Source: Faecalibacterium sp. I4-3-84
Lineage (GTDB): Bacteria; Bacillota; Clostridia; Oscillospirales; Ruminococcaceae
Length of the DNA stretch: 64,000 bases
Direction: 5' to 3'
Assembly: GCF_023347255.1 (NCBI RefSeq)
Contig: NZ_CP094466.1
Location: 558,001-622,000, forward strand
Positions 24,537-32,734 of the stretch are shown here, one piece after another; the first letter of the stretch is position 1, and the number at the start of each line of letters is the position of its first letter. Below the pieces are notes generated by a model, which was given only the letters and a program-made list of their open reading frames with translations, did not search any database and was not told where the DNA came from. Position numbers and translations under genes: made by a program.

Positions 24537-24695
24537 CTAATTAGCCATGAACTGCTTCATGCCCTGGCTTTTGGCGCCGGGGTTGTCGTTGCCGTAGCCT
24601 TCCATGAGGTTGACAACACCCCACACCGCGAGACCGGCACCGAGGGCGATAACGAGCGTCTGAAGAACCGTGACAGCCTGATTGATGAAAGCCAT
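24537..24695 (-). pseudogene. maff2 gene, 5' part (split by IME-A)
   Basis: The ATG at 24695 (GGAGG upstream) starts a 52-aa frame with the membrane segment QTLVIALGAGLAVWGVVNL and then GYGNDNPGAKSQGMKQFMA. This is the N-terminal part of a Maff2 family protein, a small pilin-like T4SS membrane protein. The frame then reads into IME-A and stops. The missing 20 residues are at 13431-13515. Confidence 0.92.
24543..24564. other. IME-A right attachment site
   Basis: AGCCATGAACTGCTTCATGC marks the junction between IME-A and the maff2 5' part, as an 18/22 direct match to 13494-13515. Confidence 0.85.
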
Positions 24696-24751
24696 AGATT
24701 TTCCTCCTTGATTTGAAAAAGATTGGTTGTGTATTTTTGAAAATGGGCATA

Positions 24752-24827
24752 AAAAAAGAAGCCCCGTCGCTGTTCTGCTTTGGGAGCCATCAGGCTTTAC
24801 CCACTGCGCAGTGCAGCGACGGGGCTT
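24752..24827 (-). terminator. Strong terminator-like hairpin between virD4 and maff2
   Basis: On the minus strand AAGCCCCGTCGCTG and CAGCGACGGGGCTT form a 14-bp perfect stem followed by seven T's. The loop holds the palindrome CACTGCGCAGTG. It lies inside the conjugation operon directly after the virD4 stop, so it could attenuate the downstream T4SS genes or mark the end of one transcript. Confidence 0.85.
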
Positions 24828-25644
24828 TAATCCGCTTCGACCTCGCCCATGTCATAGAGGTCGAATGTGTCATCGGGCTTGACTACCAGCTTGTGCTGCC
24901 GGTATTTCTCAATGTCAAAGGCGTTCCGCTTATCATAGTCGGAGAGCTGCCGGTATTTGGGATGCTTCGTAATGTCGTATTTGTTACTGAGAAAAGGTCT
25001 CACGCCTCGAAGCTGCAAAATACACTTTGCTCCGTCCATGACGGCGATCTCATCCTGAGACATCAGTTCCTTGCCGGTCTTCTGATAATTCAAGCCGTAG
25101 GAATTGTTGTTGGAACGGGTTTCTGAGGTGTTGTAAAGGTCGATTGTCTCCTTGCCCAGCACCTCGCTGATTTCCTTGAGGGTCGATTTTTCCTTGCCGC
25201 CGAGGAAAAGTGTGCAGTCGCAGTTGCCTGTGATGGTGTCAGCCGCATCCTTGTAGATGGTCTTGAGCTGAGACTGGGACTGCAAGATGATTGACGCCGA
25301 GATTTCCCGGCTGCGGATGGTGGCGATGAGCTTATCAAACTTGGGGATTTGACCGATGTTCGCAAACTCATCCAGCAGACAGCGCACATGAACGGGAAGC
25401 CGTCCGTTGTAAACGTCATCTGCCTTGTCGCAGAGAAGGTTGAAGAGCTGGGAATACATGATCGCCACAACGAAATTGAAGGTATCATCGGTATCGGAAA
25501 TGATGACGAACAGCGCCGTCTTTCGGTCTCCGATGGTGTCCAGCTCCATCTCATCGTAGCTCATCAGCTCCCGCAGCTCTGCGATGTCGAAGGGCGCAAG
25601 CCTTGCACCGCAGGAAATCAGGATCGACTTCGCGGTTTTGCCAG
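24827..25644 (-). pseudogene. virD4 coupling protein gene, 3' part (split by IME-B)
   Basis: The frame runs from SGKTAKSILISCGARLAPFD through an internal Met (25564) to the stop. It carries the VirD4/TraG C-terminal ATPase part, with the Walker B-like LLDEFANIG and RGVRPFLSNKYD. It has no start or Walker A of its own. The 5' part is at 42369-43343. Joined at the shared CTGG they give one frame of about 590 codons. Confidence 0.92.
25641..25644. other. IME-B left attachment core
   Basis: CCAG is shared with 42388-42391 at the other junction. It lies at the break in virD4 and includes the likely 2-base crossover. Confidence 0.75.
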
Positions 25645-25690
25645 AGACAAATTGTCAAGGACTTTTTAATCAAATTCACAGAAAACTCAC

Positions 25691-25727
25691 AAAAGGTGCC
25701 AGAAGCACTGTATGGCTCCTGACACCT
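25691..25727 (-). terminator. Terminator at left end of IME-B
   Basis: On the minus strand AGGTGTCAGGAGC and GTGCTTCTGGCACCT form an imperfect stem followed by TTTTG. It ends the 25739-26104 gene near the element boundary. Confidence 0.7.
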
Positions 25728-25738
25728 CATTTAACAGA

Positions 25739-26104
25739 TTACATTTTTCCGTTCAGCAGGTCTTTGCAGAGATACGCATAGTCTGGCAGCTGGTTGATAT
25801 ATGGCTCCCAGAGCCGCTTGATTTCGGCTAACTCCAGCGGGTCGGCTGCTTCCAGTGCATGATCGTTGCCAGTCATATATAAAACATCCGTAGCAACATC
25901 ATCCAAACACTTGCCGCAGAGATCGGCGGCAGATTCTATCCTGATACCGGTATCCACATAGACTGGATTTACGCCAATCGTCAGCCAGACATAGCCCACC
26001 TTGTCCGACCAGAGCAATTCAAAATCAGGGCTTTGCCGCAGATGTTCCGCAAAGACTTCCTTTACTCGCTCAATTTCATGTTTCTCTTTTTCTGTGTAAA
26101 GCAT
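25739..26104 (-). CDS. Hypothetical protein at left end of IME-B
   Basis: This 121-aa acidic, helical protein (MLYTEKEKHEIERVKEVFAE at the start, YINQLPDYAYLCKDLLNGKM at the end) is of no family I can name. The ATG at 26104 is 8 bases after GGAGGA; the ATG two codons earlier is too close. It lies next to the attachment site. Confidence 0.65.
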   Translation of the reverse strand: MLYTEKEKHEIERVKEVFAEHLRQSPDFELLWSDKVGYVWLTIGVNPVYVDTGIRIESAADLCGKCLDDVATDVLYMTGNDHALEAADPLELAEIKRLWEPYINQLPDYAYLCKDLLNGKM

Positions 26105-26181
26105 TTTCATGTCCTCCTTGACAAAAATTTTGGTGCGTACCATCATCAGTTTAGCACAAGGCGGCTTAGTTTATCAGTCTG

Positions 26182-26376
26182 TCACATCTGCTGAATTTCA
26201 TTTTTGAGCATACGCTTGATTTTATCGCTCATGGTTTCTGTGCTGGTATTGCTGAAATGGACATGAACCTTGTAGGTCGTCTTGCCGATTTTCTTTACCA
26301 TCGCTGGCGTGTTTTCCGGCGCTCTGGCCGCAGCAGCGGCGTCTGCCATCTGCATAGTACGGGGTTCTTTGTTCAT
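26182..26376 (-). CDS. tnpW: TnpW family transposon protein
   Basis: This 64-aa protein has the TnpW core KKIGKTTYKVHVHFSNTSTE and a short basic tail. TnpW is a conserved small protein of Tn4451-like elements with unknown role. AAAGGAG precedes the ATG at 26376. Confidence 0.85.
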   Translation of the reverse strand: MNKEPRTMQMADAAAAARAPENTPAMVKKIGKTTYKVHVHFSNTSTETMSDKIKRMLKNEIQQM

Positions 26377-26419
26377 AGCGCTCCTTTCTCCGAACGGGTC
26401 TGTGCCGCCCGGTAAAAAA

Positions 26420-27283
26420 TCAATCGTGCTTACTGTTTACAATGTCTTTTGCTGCCTGTCGGGTGACACCGGCATTTTCTTCCCGGAAATTCTTCCCGTC
26501 AAAGAGGATCGGCGCACACCGTTCCAAAATACGGTCATAGATACGGGCGTGGGCCAGATCAGGCGGATTTTTCAGCTCGGACAGTTTCAAGTTTGTTGTG
26601 ATAATCATGGGTCTTCGGCTGCGATAGCGGCTGTCGATGACGAAAAACATCTGCTCCATAGCATATTCGGTACTGCGCTCTACACCCAGATCGTCAATGA
26701 TAAGCAGGTCATATTCGTCAAAGCTGGCAATAAACTCTGACCTGTCCTCAGAGAACATCCCTGTCAGGCGGTTCAGAATGGTGGGGAAGTTCGTCATCAG
26801 CACCGGCACATCCTGGTCAAGTAGAGCGTTGGCAATACATCCGGCGAAAAAAGACTTGCCGGTTCCCACATCTCCAAACAGTAAAAGCCCGATATTGCTC
26901 TTATATGCCTCTTTCCAGTTCTCCACATAGGCATGAGCCTTGTCCATCAATGGGTTTTGCCTGTTATCATTGGAAAATGTGTAGTCGTACAGATAACGGT
27001 CTTGCAGGCCCTGTGCCTTTCGGCGTTTGATACGCTCCATGCGGCGCTGCCGTTCTTCAGCAGCCTTGCGCTGCTCCTCAGCCTCCCGCTGGCACTGGCA
27101 GATGCAGTGCGGCATAAAGTAGCCGGATTTCCCGAAGCATGGCACAACGGTCTGCCTCTGGCCGCCGCATTTCTTACAGTGAATGAGCCCGTCTGACGGG
27201 TCTATATACTCGTCCTCAGCCAATTCCACACCGGCAGCTGCCTTGTCGATGAATGCCCGGATTTCTGCGGTAATCTCAATCAT
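26420..27283 (-). CDS. DnaC/IstB-like replicative helicase loader
   Basis: This 287-aa AAA+ ATPase has an N-terminal zinc finger (C36, C39, then the CICQC cluster near 60-64) and Walker A GDVGTGKS (137-144). Walker B is LLIIDDLG. An arginine-rich C-terminal part completes a DnaC-type loader. It is probably used for element replication after excision, with the DnaD-like protein whose stop overlaps its start (ATGA). Confidence 0.9.
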   Translation of the reverse strand: MIEITAEIRAFIDKAAAGVELAEDEYIDPSDGLIHCKKCGGQRQTVVPCFGKSGYFMPHCICQCQREAEEQRKAAEERQRRMERIKRRKAQGLQDRYLYDYTFSNDNRQNPLMDKAHAYVENWKEAYKSNIGLLLFGDVGTGKSFFAGCIANALLDQDVPVLMTNFPTILNRLTGMFSEDRSEFIASFDEYDLLIIDDLGVERSTEYAMEQMFFVIDSRYRSRRPMIITTNLKLSELKNPPDLAHARIYDRILERCAPILFDGKNFREENAGVTRQAAKDIVNSKHD

Positions 27284-28029
27284 ACAGTTTCATCCTCCTT
27301 TACGCTGTAATCCCGGTTGCGTGAGGGTGTGACCGTTTTTTTAGCGTCCTCACCGGCCCAACGCCGGATGGTCGCTGCATGGCTCTGATAACGCTTGCCA
27401 GTAGAAGCCATGTACTCGGACAGCTTTTCGATGTACTGTTCCCATACAGCAGGAAAGCTGACCTGCAAGTCTGCCAGTTCTTCATCCGTCAGGAAAACAT
27501 TCTGGTAACGGCCATAGGTGTGGGAAGGGTGCCCCGTTTCAGGGCGTACCTTCTCTATCTCTCTCTTTATCTCTATCTCTTTCTCTAACTCTATCTCTAT
27601 CTCTGGTGGACGAATGTCGGACAAATGTCCGCCACTTGTCCGGAGCGCAGAAAGAGCCTTATTTTGAAGCCTTGCAGCCCGCTTTCGCTCGGCCTCGGTA
27701 GAGGACTGGCCTATTAAAAGTTCGATGTTGCTCATGTAGAATGTGCCGCTGTCCAGCACTTCCACAAGACCCAGCTTCAAAAAGATCTGCAAGGCTCTCT
27801 CCACAGTGCCGATCTGCTGGCGGGTAATGGTAGCGATCATCTGCGCTGTGTAAGGGATGTCCTCGTCAAGCTGGAGCCGCCCGCCATGTTTCAGCGATTT
27901 CAGGTACAGCTTGAGCAGAATGTTGGAATACAGCACACCGTCCTGCATACTTTCCAGCAGCACGATGGAATCATCATCAAAATAGTTTTCTTTGAGTTTC
28001 AGGTAATAATATTTTCGATTGTCTGACAT
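27280..28029 (-). CDS. Phage replisome organizer (DnaD-like N-terminal wHTH)
   Basis: This 249-aa protein begins with the replisome organizer domain (KYYYLKLKENYFDDDSIVLL, residues 5-24), a winged helix in the first 110 residues. A charged linker rich in Glu/Ile repeats and a C-terminal part with MASTGKRYQSHAATIRRW follow. The downstream DnaC-like loader is translationally coupled. Confidence 0.88.
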   Translation of the reverse strand: MSDNRKYYYLKLKENYFDDDSIVLLESMQDGVLYSNILLKLYLKSLKHGGRLQLDEDIPYTAQMIATITRQQIGTVERALQIFLKLGLVEVLDSGTFYMSNIELLIGQSSTEAERKRAARLQNKALSALRTSGGHLSDIRPPEIEIELEKEIEIKREIEKVRPETGHPSHTYGRYQNVFLTDEELADLQVSFPAVWEQYIEKLSEYMASTGKRYQSHAATIRRWAGEDAKKTVTPSRNRDYSVKEDETV

Positions 28030-28127
28030 AGGGTTCCTCCTTAGGGTTTCTCTTGGGATTCTGTACGCATTTTAAGGCTATTTTAGGGGTCAGAGGATAA
28101 ATCTATCAGACTGCCTTTGACACCCTC

Positions 28128-28150
28128 AAAAAAAGCCTTGATTTACAAGG
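28128..28150 (-). terminator. Terminator overlapping the VLP gene stop
   Basis: On the minus strand CCTTG and CAAGG form a short stem, with the TAA stop in the loop, followed by CTTTTTTT. It ends the 28143-28541 gene. Confidence 0.72.
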
Positions 28151-28541
28151 GTTTTTCAGCCCCTAAAGCGTGACATTTCTCCCGTTGTTTCCGCTTGCGC
28201 TTTGCGGCGTTAATCCGCTTCATGCGTGCGGCACATTCCGGGCAGTATTTAGCCCGGTTAGAACCGGGGGTAAACAGCGCCCCGCATACGGCGCATTTCT
28301 TAGCATTCAGCCGGTGGAACAGCGCCGTTTCCAGTTCCTTATCCTGCGGCAATACCGCCGCCCGAAACCACCTGCACAACAGGGAGTAGGAAATGGACTG
28401 GACACAGATACATTCCTCCCCATCGTCCAGGGCGATACAGTTTCCGGCAATGTAGTTGCAGCACTCATGCACCAGTTTCCGCGCTCTGCGGTACTGGCGG
28501 TAATCCATGACAGGGATAGGTTCAGTCTTGTTGTTCTTCAT
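28143..28541 (-). CDS. Cysteine-rich VLP domain protein
   Basis: This 132-aa protein has a Cys-rich cluster (CAVCGALFTPGSNRAKYCPE at about 83-102) and a very basic C-terminus. It matches the cysteine-rich VLP family common in Firmicutes IMEs, with unknown function, probably nucleic acid binding. It is followed by its own terminator. Confidence 0.8.
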   Translation of the reverse strand: MKNNKTEPIPVMDYRQYRRARKLVHECCNYIAGNCIALDDGEECICVQSISYSLLCRWFRAAVLPQDKELETALFHRLNAKKCAVCGALFTPGSNRAKYCPECAARMKRINAAKRKRKQREKCHALGAEKPL

Positions 28542-28667
28542 AAATGATTTCTTTCATAAAGCAGGTAACCTCCTTGAATGAATTTATTGTTAAATATTCG
28601 TGCAAAGTATTGTTTTCTTCGTGCAAATGGCATATACTATAATTGCCAGCAGAAAGGGGTTGATCGT

Positions 28668-28946
28668 ATGGCTGGAAATACCACAAACATCAGTATCCGC
28701 ATGGACGCAGATTTGAAAGCGCAGGCGGACGCACTGTTTACGGAACTTGGCATGAACCTGACTACGGCGTTTAACATCTTTGTGCGCCAGTCGCTTCGTG
28801 AAGGCGGCATTCCCTTTGAAGTAAGGCTGGAACAGCCGAACAAAGAAACGGTTGCTGCCATGCTGGAAGCGGAAAGGATTGCAAAAGACCCGTCTGTAAA
28901 GGGCTACAATGACCTTGACGAGTTATTTGCTGACCTGAAAAGATGA
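28668..28946 (+). CDS. RelB/DinJ family antitoxin
   Basis: This 92-aa protein has an N-terminal ribbon-helix-helix (NISIRMDADLKAQADALFTE) followed by NLTTAFNIFVRQSLREGGIP, the RelB/DinJ pattern. It neutralises the YafQ-like toxin encoded next and binds the operon promoter. AGAAAGGGG precedes the ATG at 28668. Its stop overlaps the toxin start. Confidence 0.93.
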   Translation: MAGNTTNISIRMDADLKAQADALFTELGMNLTTAFNIFVRQSLREGGIPFEVRLEQPNKETVAAMLEAERIAKDPSVKGYNDLDELFADLKR

Positions 28947-29233
28947 AAGAAACCAAATATACCGTCAAGTACACGACCAGTTTCAAAAAGGACTACAAAC
29001 GAGCCATCAAGCGTGGCTTGAAGATTGAGCTGCTGGAGCAGGTCGTAGCATTGCTGGCAATGGGCGAACCGCTGCCGGATAAGAACCGTGACCATGACCT
29101 GTCCGGCGATTGGGCAGGTCATCGGGAATGTCATATTCTCCCGGACTGGCTGCTTGTCTATCGCATAGAGGATGATGTTCTGGTGCTGACGCTGGCCCGC
29201 ACCGGCACACACAGCGACTTGTTCGGCAAATAA
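28943..29233 (+). CDS. YafQ family mRNA interferase toxin
   Basis: This 96-aa RelE-superfamily toxin has KYTTSFKKDYKRAIKRG, then DHDLSGDWAGHRECHILPDW and the C-terminal TGTHSDLFGK typical of YafQ, including the likely catalytic C-terminal His and central His/Asp residues. It cuts ribosome-bound mRNA. The pair stabilises IME-B in its host. Confidence 0.93.
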   Translation: MKETKYTVKYTTSFKKDYKRAIKRGLKIELLEQVVALLAMGEPLPDKNRDHDLSGDWAGHRECHILPDWLLVYRIEDDVLVLTLARTGTHSDLFGK

Positions 29234-29340
29234 ACAGTCTGCCGCCGTATGGGGAAACCTGTACGACGGTTTTTCTGTATGCAAAAGTATGTCGTGAAAC
29301 GCGACGCACTTGACAGGGGTACGCCAAAACGCGGTAGCCT

Positions 29341-30786
29341 TTACCGCTCCGGCCCACGGTCGTGAGACTTGTCCCTTTCCTGTCGGGACAGCTGCTCGGC
29401 GGTTTTGCGGAGCCGTTCCACTGCTTTCAACTCCTCCCGCATGGATTTCATGGCAAGCGTGTCCGTCTGCTTTCCGGCGGCCAGCTGGTCGATTTCCCGC
29501 TGCCATGCCTTCGGGGTGATCCCCTCGCCGCTGTCTTTCAGTTCTTTCAGATACCGGTCTGCTGCATCATACAGGATCAGTTCCCGGCTGTGGCGCTGCT
29601 CAAACTGTTCCCGTTTTTCCGGTTTTACTTTGGCAAGCTGCTTGTGGATGGACTTGTACTGGTTGTACTGTTCCCACATCTCCCCGCGTTCGGTAAGAAT
29701 GGCGATCCGGCGCTCAGCCTTGACGATCTTTCCCCGCAGGTCATAGTAGCGGGTGTTCATATCTGCTATTTTTTCATGGAGCTGCTGCATGGACTGGATG
29801 CCGTTTGCCTGCAAAAAGCTGAACAGGGCGGCGCTCTCCTGCAAAGCTCGGATTTTGCCGGTGCGGGTGCGGGTAGCGTTCAACTGCTGCTGGGCTTCCC
29901 ACAAGGCGATCAAGTTGCTTTGCTGCGTTTGTGGTTTTTCCGCTTCGTCTTTCGACCAGAGATAAAGACGGGTAATGCGGGCTTTGATTTCTTTCAGCAG
30001 CTTGTTGTCGGCGGCGATCTGCCGGTTTACTTCGCCCTTGTCGGTGCGGATACCGCGCTTTTCCATTTGGCTGGCAGCTGGCCCCAGATGGACAGAGGGA
30101 ATTTTATCAATGCCCTGCCGCTTGTAGCTGCGGTGGTCAATGCGCTCCGGTCTACCGGCAGATTCCAGCGCCCGGTTGGTGTAGGCTGCCCATGCCGCCC
30201 GCCAAATCTCCACATTCCCTTTGTCGTTCCAGTCGGTGGTGTCCTCCCGGTGGTTCTTCCAGCCGCCTTTCCCATCCGGGATACGCTGTCCGTTCTCGTC
30301 CAGATCGTATGCCTTACGGCACTTTGCGCCCCACTGTCCATTTTCTTTCAGAGGCCGGACGGTCAGCATGATATGAGCATGGGGGTTGCCGGTTCCCTTG
30401 TCATGGATGGCAAAGTCGGCGCACATCCCCTTGTCCACAAAGTTGTCCTTCACATAGGACCGGACAAGGGCAAGCTGCTGTTCTATGGACAGTTCGCGGG
30501 GCAGAGCTGCCTCAATCTCGCGGGCAAGCTGGCTGTCCCTTGCTTTCTCGATTTGCTCCACGCTGTTCCAGAGGATAGATCGGTCTGCAAATTCCGGCGG
30601 GGCGTGGGCAGGCAGCATGATCTCCACATGGACAATGCCGCCTTTCCGGGTGTAATCATGGGTCAGGCCGTCCCATTCATTCGTCAGTTTGGTTCCGCTT
30701 CGGTAGGCGGCTGCGGCAACAGCGGAACGGCCCGCGCTGCGCTTGATAATACTGACGGGGATATGACAGAAATCTATGGGGAACAC
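29341..30786 (-). CDS. MOBQ relaxase of IME-B (MobA/MobL)
   Basis: This 481-aa relaxase has the MobA/MobL domain with GIVHVEIMLPAHAPPEFADR and histidines H128, H136 and H138 (AIHDKGTGNPHAHIM). It is clearly homologous to the IME-A relaxase but shorter at the C-terminus. Its start is unclear: the GTG at 30786 sits on AGGAGG itself, while ATA at 30777 has ideal spacing (8 bases). The oriT lies about 150 bases upstream. Confidence 0.93.
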   Translation of the reverse strand: MFPIDFCHIPVSIIKRSAGRSAVAAAAYRSGTKLTNEWDGLTHDYTRKGGIVHVEIMLPAHAPPEFADRSILWNSVEQIEKARDSQLAREIEAALPRELSIEQQLALVRSYVKDNFVDKGMCADFAIHDKGTGNPHAHIMLTVRPLKENGQWGAKCRKAYDLDENGQRIPDGKGGWKNHREDTTDWNDKGNVEIWRAAWAAYTNRALESAGRPERIDHRSYKRQGIDKIPSVHLGPAASQMEKRGIRTDKGEVNRQIAADNKLLKEIKARITRLYLWSKDEAEKPQTQQSNLIALWEAQQQLNATRTRTGKIRALQESAALFSFLQANGIQSMQQLHEKIADMNTRYYDLRGKIVKAERRIAILTERGEMWEQYNQYKSIHKQLAKVKPEKREQFEQRHSRELILYDAADRYLKELKDSGEGITPKAWQREIDQLAAGKQTDTLAMKSMREELKAVERLRKTAEQLSRQERDKSHDRGPER

Positions 30787-30930
30787 CTCCTTTCAGTGAG
30801 GGGATAACAGGCTCTGTGGAGCCGGACAAACGCAAAGCGGGTGTTTGGCTGCGCAGAGCGCACAAGGGGTTTGGGGAGTGTAGCGCCCCATCGCGGACGA
30901 AGTACGCAACAGCCCCCGGCAGGGCGCACG

Positions 30931-30971
30931 ACACCGGCAACGGTGTATAAGTGCGCCCTTGTAAACAAGGG
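30931..30971 (+). other. oriT (MOBQ type) of IME-B
   Basis: A perfect inverted repeat ACACCG/CGGTGT is followed at once by ATAAGTGCGCCC, matching the MOBQ nic consensus. The hairpin CCCTTG/CAAGGG comes next. It lies between the relaxase and DUF3847, as in related IMEs. Confidence 0.9.
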
Positions 30972-30973
30972 AC

Positions 30974-31264
30974 TTACGGCTTGTCCCCGGATTTCGGCAG
31001 TTTTGCGGCCAGTTCTGCCGCCCCCGGAAGATGGGACAGGGCAATCAGGAACGCTTTGACCTCCGCGCCGGAAAGGTCGGGAGCCAGCGGGAAAATCCCC
31101 TCCAAAACGGCTCCGCGCTCAATCAGGCGGCGGGTGCGAACCCTGCGTTCTTCGTTCCGCTGCTTGTTCTCCAAAATCTTCTTTCGGTTTTTAAGCTGCC
31201 GGATCTCATTCAGGACTTTCTCCCGTTCTTCTTTTTGGGGGTGGGCTGTAATTTTTTCGTTCAT
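30974..31264 (-). CDS. DUF3847 family mobilization accessory protein
   Basis: This 96-aa coiled-coil, basic protein (EREKVLNEIRQLKNRKKILE early, GAVLEGIFPLAPDLSGAEVK later) belongs to DUF3847. It lies next to the oriT and is probably a relaxosome accessory factor. The ATG at 31264 is the first credible start; the upstream open frame overlaps the sigma-like gene. Confidence 0.8.
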   Translation of the reverse strand: MNEKITAHPQKEEREKVLNEIRQLKNRKKILENKQRNEERRVRTRRLIERGAVLEGIFPLAPDLSGAEVKAFLIALSHLPGAAELAAKLPKSGDKP

Positions 31265-31292
31265 GTCAGGCACCTCTTTTCTTTGAAAATAC

Positions 31293-31754
31293 TCATAGAT
31301 TGACCGTCCATTTCTGACGCGCAAAGTACCGGCGCAGCCTCCGCAGTGCGGCATGGATGGATTTTCCCGCCTGTGATGGCGTGATACCCTCCATTGCGGC
31401 AATATCTTTCACTTTCATACCCAGCATATAGCGGGCGTGAACACGGCGAGCCTGCATAGGCGGCAGGGAGGAAATGGCTTCATACAATCGCCGTATCAGT
31501 TCTTCGTATTCGGCTAATTCTTCTTTTTCTATCAAGTAGTCCTCAGGCGATGGCTGCGCCCAGCCGATTGCAGCATTTTCGATTCCATCGTTACAATCGA
31601 GGGAATAAAACGCCTTATACCGGAACATCTTGCGATCTCTGGCGGCCTCGGCTCTCTTGTCCAGAAGAAACGCTTCGACGATCTCATCGGACACCTCCAC
31701 AAAAATGTCCTCTTTGCAAAATGGATAATATTGTTTGAGATTGATGGTCTGCAT
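31293..31754 (-). CDS. Sigma-70-like protein 1 of IME-B
   Basis: This 153-aa protein starts MQTINLKQYYPF. Its C-terminal sigma region 4 helix-turn-helix is at about 100-150 (LPPMQARRVHARYMLGMKVK, DIAAMEGITPSQAGKSIHAA). It is a paralogue of the next gene and probably regulates element genes. It is read as part of the leftward mobilization operon. Confidence 0.75.
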   Translation of the reverse strand: MQTINLKQYYPFCKEDIFVEVSDEIVEAFLLDKRAEAARDRKMFRYKAFYSLDCNDGIENAAIGWAQPSPEDYLIEKEELAEYEELIRRLYEAISSLPPMQARRVHARYMLGMKVKDIAAMEGITPSQAGKSIHAALRRLRRYFARQKWTVNL

Positions 31755-31764
31755 AGGCATGCCC

Positions 31765-32217
31765 TCACTCTGTTTGGAAAAGGTCATCATAGCAGCGGCG
31801 CATATTCCGCAGACCTCGACGGATGGCAACGCTGACCTTGCTGCTGTGGATGCCCTCTCTCCGGGAGATTTCCGGCTGCTTGATACCAGCAATGTAGTAG
31901 GCGTGAACACGGCGGGCCTGTGTCGGAGTGGCATGAGCCAGAGCCACCGGCAGAGCTGCAATCAGGTATAGGCGGGTGGTCATTTCTTCTCGTTCCAGCA
32001 AAATATCTTCCGGCGATCTGCTGTGTTCCAGTGCGTAATTTTCCAGCCAGCTGTATGCGTCCAGAGAGTAGTAGGCGCGGTGGTAGACTTTCCGACGCTC
32101 ATAGTTCTCCATCTCCCGCTTGGCCTGATACATCGCTGCCCACACCTCGTCCGTAACATCCACAAACTCGTCATGCCGGTAGTAGGGATACATCCACCGC
32201 AGATTGATTGTTTTCAT
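31765..32217 (-). CDS. Sigma-70-like protein 2 of IME-B
   Basis: This 150-aa protein starts MKTINLRWMYPYYRHDEFVD and ends in a region 4-type HTH (TPTQARRVHAYYIAGIKQPE, ISRREGIHSSKVSVAIRRGL). It aligns end to end with the 31293 protein, so the pair arose by duplication. GGAGG precedes its ATG. The gap to the next gene is 10 bases. Confidence 0.75.
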   Translation of the reverse strand: MKTINLRWMYPYYRHDEFVDVTDEVWAAMYQAKREMENYERRKVYHRAYYSLDAYSWLENYALEHSRSPEDILLEREEMTTRLYLIAALPVALAHATPTQARRVHAYYIAGIKQPEISRREGIHSSKVSVAIRRGLRNMRRCYDDLFQTE

Positions 32218-32240
32218 AGGCTTACCTCCTGAAAATCGGA

Positions 32241-32270
32241 GAGGCGGACAGCTCGTCCGCTGTCCGCCCC
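32241..32270 (-). terminator. GC-rich hairpin between sigma-like genes
   Basis: GGCGGACAGC and GCTGTCCGCC form a 10-bp perfect stem with a 6-base loop, just before the ribosome binding site of sigma-like gene 2. There is no T-run, so it may be a processing or pausing structure. Confidence 0.5.
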
Positions 32271-32320
32271 TCGCTGAGATAAGGGAAATGATCCCTTTCA
32301 CTTGGTAGCCAGAAAACAGG

Positions 32321-32734
32321 TCATTCGTTAAGCCTGTTCTCAAAGAAATTTATAAATTTTTTTCTGACCGCCTCCACACTTTGATAAACAGCCACTTTGG
32401 AGCAGCCGCACAGCACACCGATCTCTGCAAGGCTCAGCCCGTCAAGCGCATAGAGCAGGAACCGGCGGCGCTGGGCCTCGGTACAGGTGTCCAGAACAGC
32501 CATCAGCTCATGCAGCGTTTCCATGCGGCAAAGGTATTCCTCCGGCGTTTCGCTGCAGACCCCTACACCCTCGGTGGTAATGATGTACTCGTCAAACTCC
32601 CGGCCATCCCAATGCCGCCGCTGTTCATGGAACAGGTTCTCCGTTTTATGATCGGCCCGGTCAAGAAATTCATAGACTTCCAGCGTGACCTCCACGGCAA
32701 CAGCTTGTCCGTTATAATTGATGGTAACTTCCAT
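32321..32734 (-). CDS. Sigma-70-like protein 3 of IME-B
   Basis: This 137-aa protein has a divergent N-terminus (MEVTINYNGQAVAVEVTLEV) and a C-terminal region 4 HTH (AQRRRFLLYALDGLSLAEIG, VLCGCSKVAVYQSVEAVRKK). It is more distant from the other two. It is the first gene of the leftward sigma/mobilization group. Confidence 0.72.
   Translation of the reverse strand: MEVTINYNGQAVAVEVTLEVYEFLDRADHKTENLFHEQRRHWDGREFDEYIITTEGVGVCSETPEEYLCRMETLHELMAVLDTCTEAQRRRFLLYALDGLSLAEIGVLCGCSKVAVYQSVEAVRKKFINFFENRLNE

Larger units (their letters stand above)
13508..24550. mobile_element. IME-A: mobilizable element in maff2
   Basis: This element of about 11.05 kb uses a large serine recombinase for integration. 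It carries replication proteins (VapE-like, CHC2, RepA-N-like), a MOBQ relaxase, an oriT, DUF3847, TnpV and XRE regulators. Cargo includes a MerR/TipAS gene and a DUF1835/DUF3658 gene. It has no T4SS and so would need a helper. Its ends are fixed by the split maff2 gene. The exact crossover base is uncertain by several bases. Confidence 0.9.

Noticed and set aside
29362-30807. A 481-codon open frame on the plus strand opposite the IME-B relaxase
   Set aside because: It is a complementary-frame shadow of the relaxase, with no ribosome binding site and no recognisable domain.
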